DNA of 8,960 nucleotides. Origin: an uncultured Collinsella sp. Its GTDB lineage: Bacteria; Actinomycetota; Coriobacteriia; Coriobacteriales; Coriobacteriaceae. The notes under the pieces were generated by a model that was not told the DNA's origin, did no database searches, and saw nothing but the letters and a program-made list of their open reading frames with translations. The translations under genes and the position numbers were made by a program. Shown here piece by piece: positions 7,418 through 8,960 of the stretch. The stretch is taken from positions 1 to 8,960 of the forward strand of contig CAAENW010000102.1 in the NCBI GenBank assembly GCA_900757265.1, given 5' to 3'. Numbering within the stretch: the first letter of the stretch is position 1; the number at the start of each line of letters is the position of its first letter.

Positions 7418-8431
7418 CTAAAGCTCGAATTCACATTTTTCGGGGAAAAGTTCGTCAAGGCAGGCGAGAATTCTCGTCCGCGCAGTCTCGTACTGCTCCG
7501 GCGTGAGGTCGCCGTCATTGAGACAGACGACCTTTCCCTTGCGCCCGCGAAGATACGATTCAGCCTCTTCCAGGGTTGAATCGAAGTCAATTCCTAAATT
7601 AAAACTCTTTCCAAATGAGATGGGCCGCGGATAAAAGTCGCCTTTTGCGCACTGCCAATCTTTCATAAGCCAGTTCGATATATCGGTAGCCTGCCTGAAT
7701 CGATGTGAGGAAGTTCTCTCCAGCTCATCCTTCTCTTCAGCCCAAACCTCATCGAAGGTTGATTTCAAGAAAGAATTGCAGAGGTGCGGTTCATAAAATC
7801 CCTTAAACGATGGAAACGCAAGCATGAGTACCGTTCTCAGGGCCATCGTCCCATATGCGGGGCTGAGCCATTTCAGCGGATGACTCCTGACGCAATTCAA
7901 CGGCACAAAATGAGTGCTAAGGACGCTCGCAACGTTAAAAGGAACATAGAACTCGTCCCCTCGGGCGAGACCACCGGCACTTAATACGGCGGTCGCCCTC
8001 GGCAATCCCTTATGGAAATAATCGTCCTCGCTTGTACGATTTAGAACGATCAAATCATCGTTGAACAAAACAAACTGCTCCGCCAAACTCTCGATTCGGT
8101 TTGCGTTAAGTTCGATGACGTTGGAATTGAAGGTGGGAAGGTACTCATGGGGGATGTAATCTTCATGCTTCACGATATGAAGTTTTGGATTCGAAGTGTC
8201 GAGCCACTTAGGAAGATGCCCATAGGTCAAGAAATGAACCTTGCGGACCCAAGGTGCGTTCAAAGCGACACTGCGAAAGAAGTACCGAAGTAGGCCCCAA
8301 TCCCGATATCGCTTGTCCTGTCCGTGAGCAGAAGCCGAATCCGACGGTCCCTCGTACCTATTCCTCTCCGAGAGCCATTCTGAATCCGAGTCATCCACCC
8401 ATGGAATTACAAAGTCGATTTCCATATTCAT
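7418..8431 (-). CDS. Stealth-family sugar-phosphate transferase (capsule hexose-1-phosphotransferase)
   Basis: A 337-residue soluble protein with the Stealth conserved regions in order. CR1 is IDFVIPWVDDSD (residues 5-16). CR2 is RDWGLLRYFFRSVALNAPW followed by LTYGHLPKWL and a long block ending in LFNDDLIV (residues about 40-130, Asp125-Asp126). CR3 is near YEPHLCNSF (about 213-221, His216). A CR4-like CLNDGD is near the C-terminus. Known members (SacB-type enzymes, the catalytic part of GlcNAc-1-phosphotransferase) transfer a hexose-1-phosphate from a nucleotide sugar and make phosphodiester-linked glycans. The length is normal for bacterial members. The ATG at 8431 overlaps the upstream stop by 4 bases; a second ATG at 8425 is possible. 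Sampled lines have 42-50% GC, lower than the ATP-grasp gene downstream. The operon therefore probably makes a phosphoglycan; the sugar is unknown. Confidence 0.93.
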   Translation of the reverse strand: MNMEIDFVIPWVDDSDSEWLSERNRYEGPSDSASAHGQDKRYRDWGLLRYFFRSVALNAPWVRKVHFLTYGHLPKWLDTSNPKLHIVKHEDYIPHEYLPTFNSNVIELNANRIESLAEQFVLFNDDLIVLNRTSEDDYFHKGLPRATAVLSAGGLARGDEFYVPFNVASVLSTHFVPLNCVRSHPLKWLSPAYGTMALRTVLMLAFPSFKGFYEPHLCNSFLKSTFDEVWAEEKDELERTSSHRFRQATDISNWLMKDWQCAKGDFYPRPISFGKSFNLGIDFDSTLEEAESYLRGRKGKVVCLNDGDLTPEQYETARTRILACLDELFPEKCEFEL

Positions 8432-8960
8432 CCGTTGTCTTTCATTTCGTAGTTGCGTTTAAATCCCTCTGTCCTACTCTCTGACTTTGAAGGAAAATCT
8501 GTCGACACAATCGCCATCACCATAGCGTAAAAAGGCCCATAAAAATTAAAGAAGGAAGCGTCAGCCGTACTCAATATCATGTAATAGAGAGGAATAATCA
8601 CGTATGCACCGACAGGAACCCGATGAGACCTTGACCTCGATATGAACGAATAGAAGAACGTCCCGATGAGCAGGGTGAAAAGCGCAAGCCCGAAAAAACC
8701 AAACTGCCCGATGACCGTAGGCCAGAAGCTGTCGCTAACGAAAGCGTGGTAATCTGGGCTCAAGCCATAGACGCCGGAAAGCCCATATAGATAATAAAGA
8801 GGCGAGTAATACTCGCCCGACATATAGCTAGCGTACGTGCCGAAACCCGAGCCAAAGGGAAACAAACTCTGCGCAATCTGCATAGAAGTGGACTGAAGAA
8901 GATACCTGGCCGACGTCGTATCCCCAAAATAGAACTGCAGCTGATCAGCGCCCAAGAACA
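8428..8960 (-). CDS. C-terminal part of a Wzy-like polymerase / O-antigen-ligase-type membrane protein
   Basis: The frame is open to the window edge, so only the last 177 codons are seen; the TTG at 8955 is not a start. The fragment holds an extracytoplasmic loop with FPFGSGFGTYAS and a DSFWPTVIGQFGFFGLALF stretch, then two or three membrane helices (one near YVIIPLYYMILS) and a short charged tail. The G.GFG..AS loop followed by a DS.W....GQ.G.FG helix resembles O-antigen ligases and polysaccharide polymerases, which join lipid-linked repeat units outside the membrane. Position in the operon with a flippase and Stealth enzyme supports this. It overlaps the Stealth start by 4 bases. Such membrane proteins diverge fast, so the precise family is uncertain; a ligase that transfers glycan to the wall is an alternative. 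Confidence 0.75.
   Translation of the reverse strand, partial: FLGADQLQFYFGDTTSARYLLQSTSMQIAQSLFPFGSGFGTYASYMSGEYYSPLYYLYGLSGVYGLSPDYHAFVSDSFWPTVIGQFGFFGLALFTLLIGTFFYSFISRSRSHRVPVGAYVIIPLYYMILSTADASFFNFYGPFYAMVMAIVSTDFPSKSESRTEGFKRNYEMKDNG

Noticed and set aside
6668..7579. 303-codon plus-strand open frame opposite the deacetylase and Stealth genes
   Set aside because: It spans the junction of two well-supported minus-strand genes and shows no recognisable domain.

Overview
The window reads as a stretch of actinobacterial chromosome, most likely from a Coriobacteriia-type gut organism (Collinsella/Olsenella relatives). This is inferred from the fairly high GC, the secreted transglutaminase-plus-ricin-lectin protein and the style of the glycan genes. 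No rRNA, tRNA or housekeeping gene is present to fix the taxonomy.

Left part (1-986, minus strand): the first 328 codons of a reverse transcriptase gene whose 3' end runs off the window. It carries the classical RT motifs (GDFESFFDN, GIPQG, YCDD) and resembles the stand-alone Abi/DRT-type bacterial RTs rather than DGR enzymes. Its base composition (about 40-47% GC in sampled lines) is far below the neighbouring secreted-protein gene (about 63-75%), which suggests an acquired accessory gene. Upstream is a 769-base stretch (987-1755) with no convincing gene but several inverted repeats. The one nearest the RT start is a 15-bp stem that forms fully only as a minus-strand RNA.

Middle (1756-3687, plus strand): a secreted 643-residue protein. 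It has a signal peptide, an Ala/Thr/Ser linker, a beta-sandwich, a transglutaminase-like domain with an intact Cys-His-Asp triad, and three ricin-type lectin repeats. It converges on the glycan operon, and the 72-base gap between them holds a terminator-like hairpin.

Right part (3760-8960, minus strand): one tightly packed operon read right to left. The order is the C-terminal part of a Wzy-like polymerase or O-antigen-ligase-type membrane protein, a Stealth-family sugar-phosphate transferase, a polysaccharide-deacetylase-fold protein, an ATP-grasp ligase and a Wzx/MOP-type flippase. Three of the four junctions overlap by 1 or 4 bases, and the fourth gap is 9 bases. Together they look like the distal end of a capsule or exopolysaccharide locus. 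The Stealth enzyme would make a phosphodiester-linked sugar. The deacetylase-fold and ATP-grasp proteins would modify the glycan, possibly by deacetylation followed by amide coupling. The flippase would export lipid-linked units and the polymerase would join them. GC content is about 42-50% in the promoter-proximal genes and above 60% in the distal ATP-grasp gene, so the operon may be mosaic.

The most interesting target is the RT with its structured upstream region, a possible phage-defence RT with a non-coding RNA. This is a hypothesis, since the end of the RT gene and any partner genes lie outside the window.
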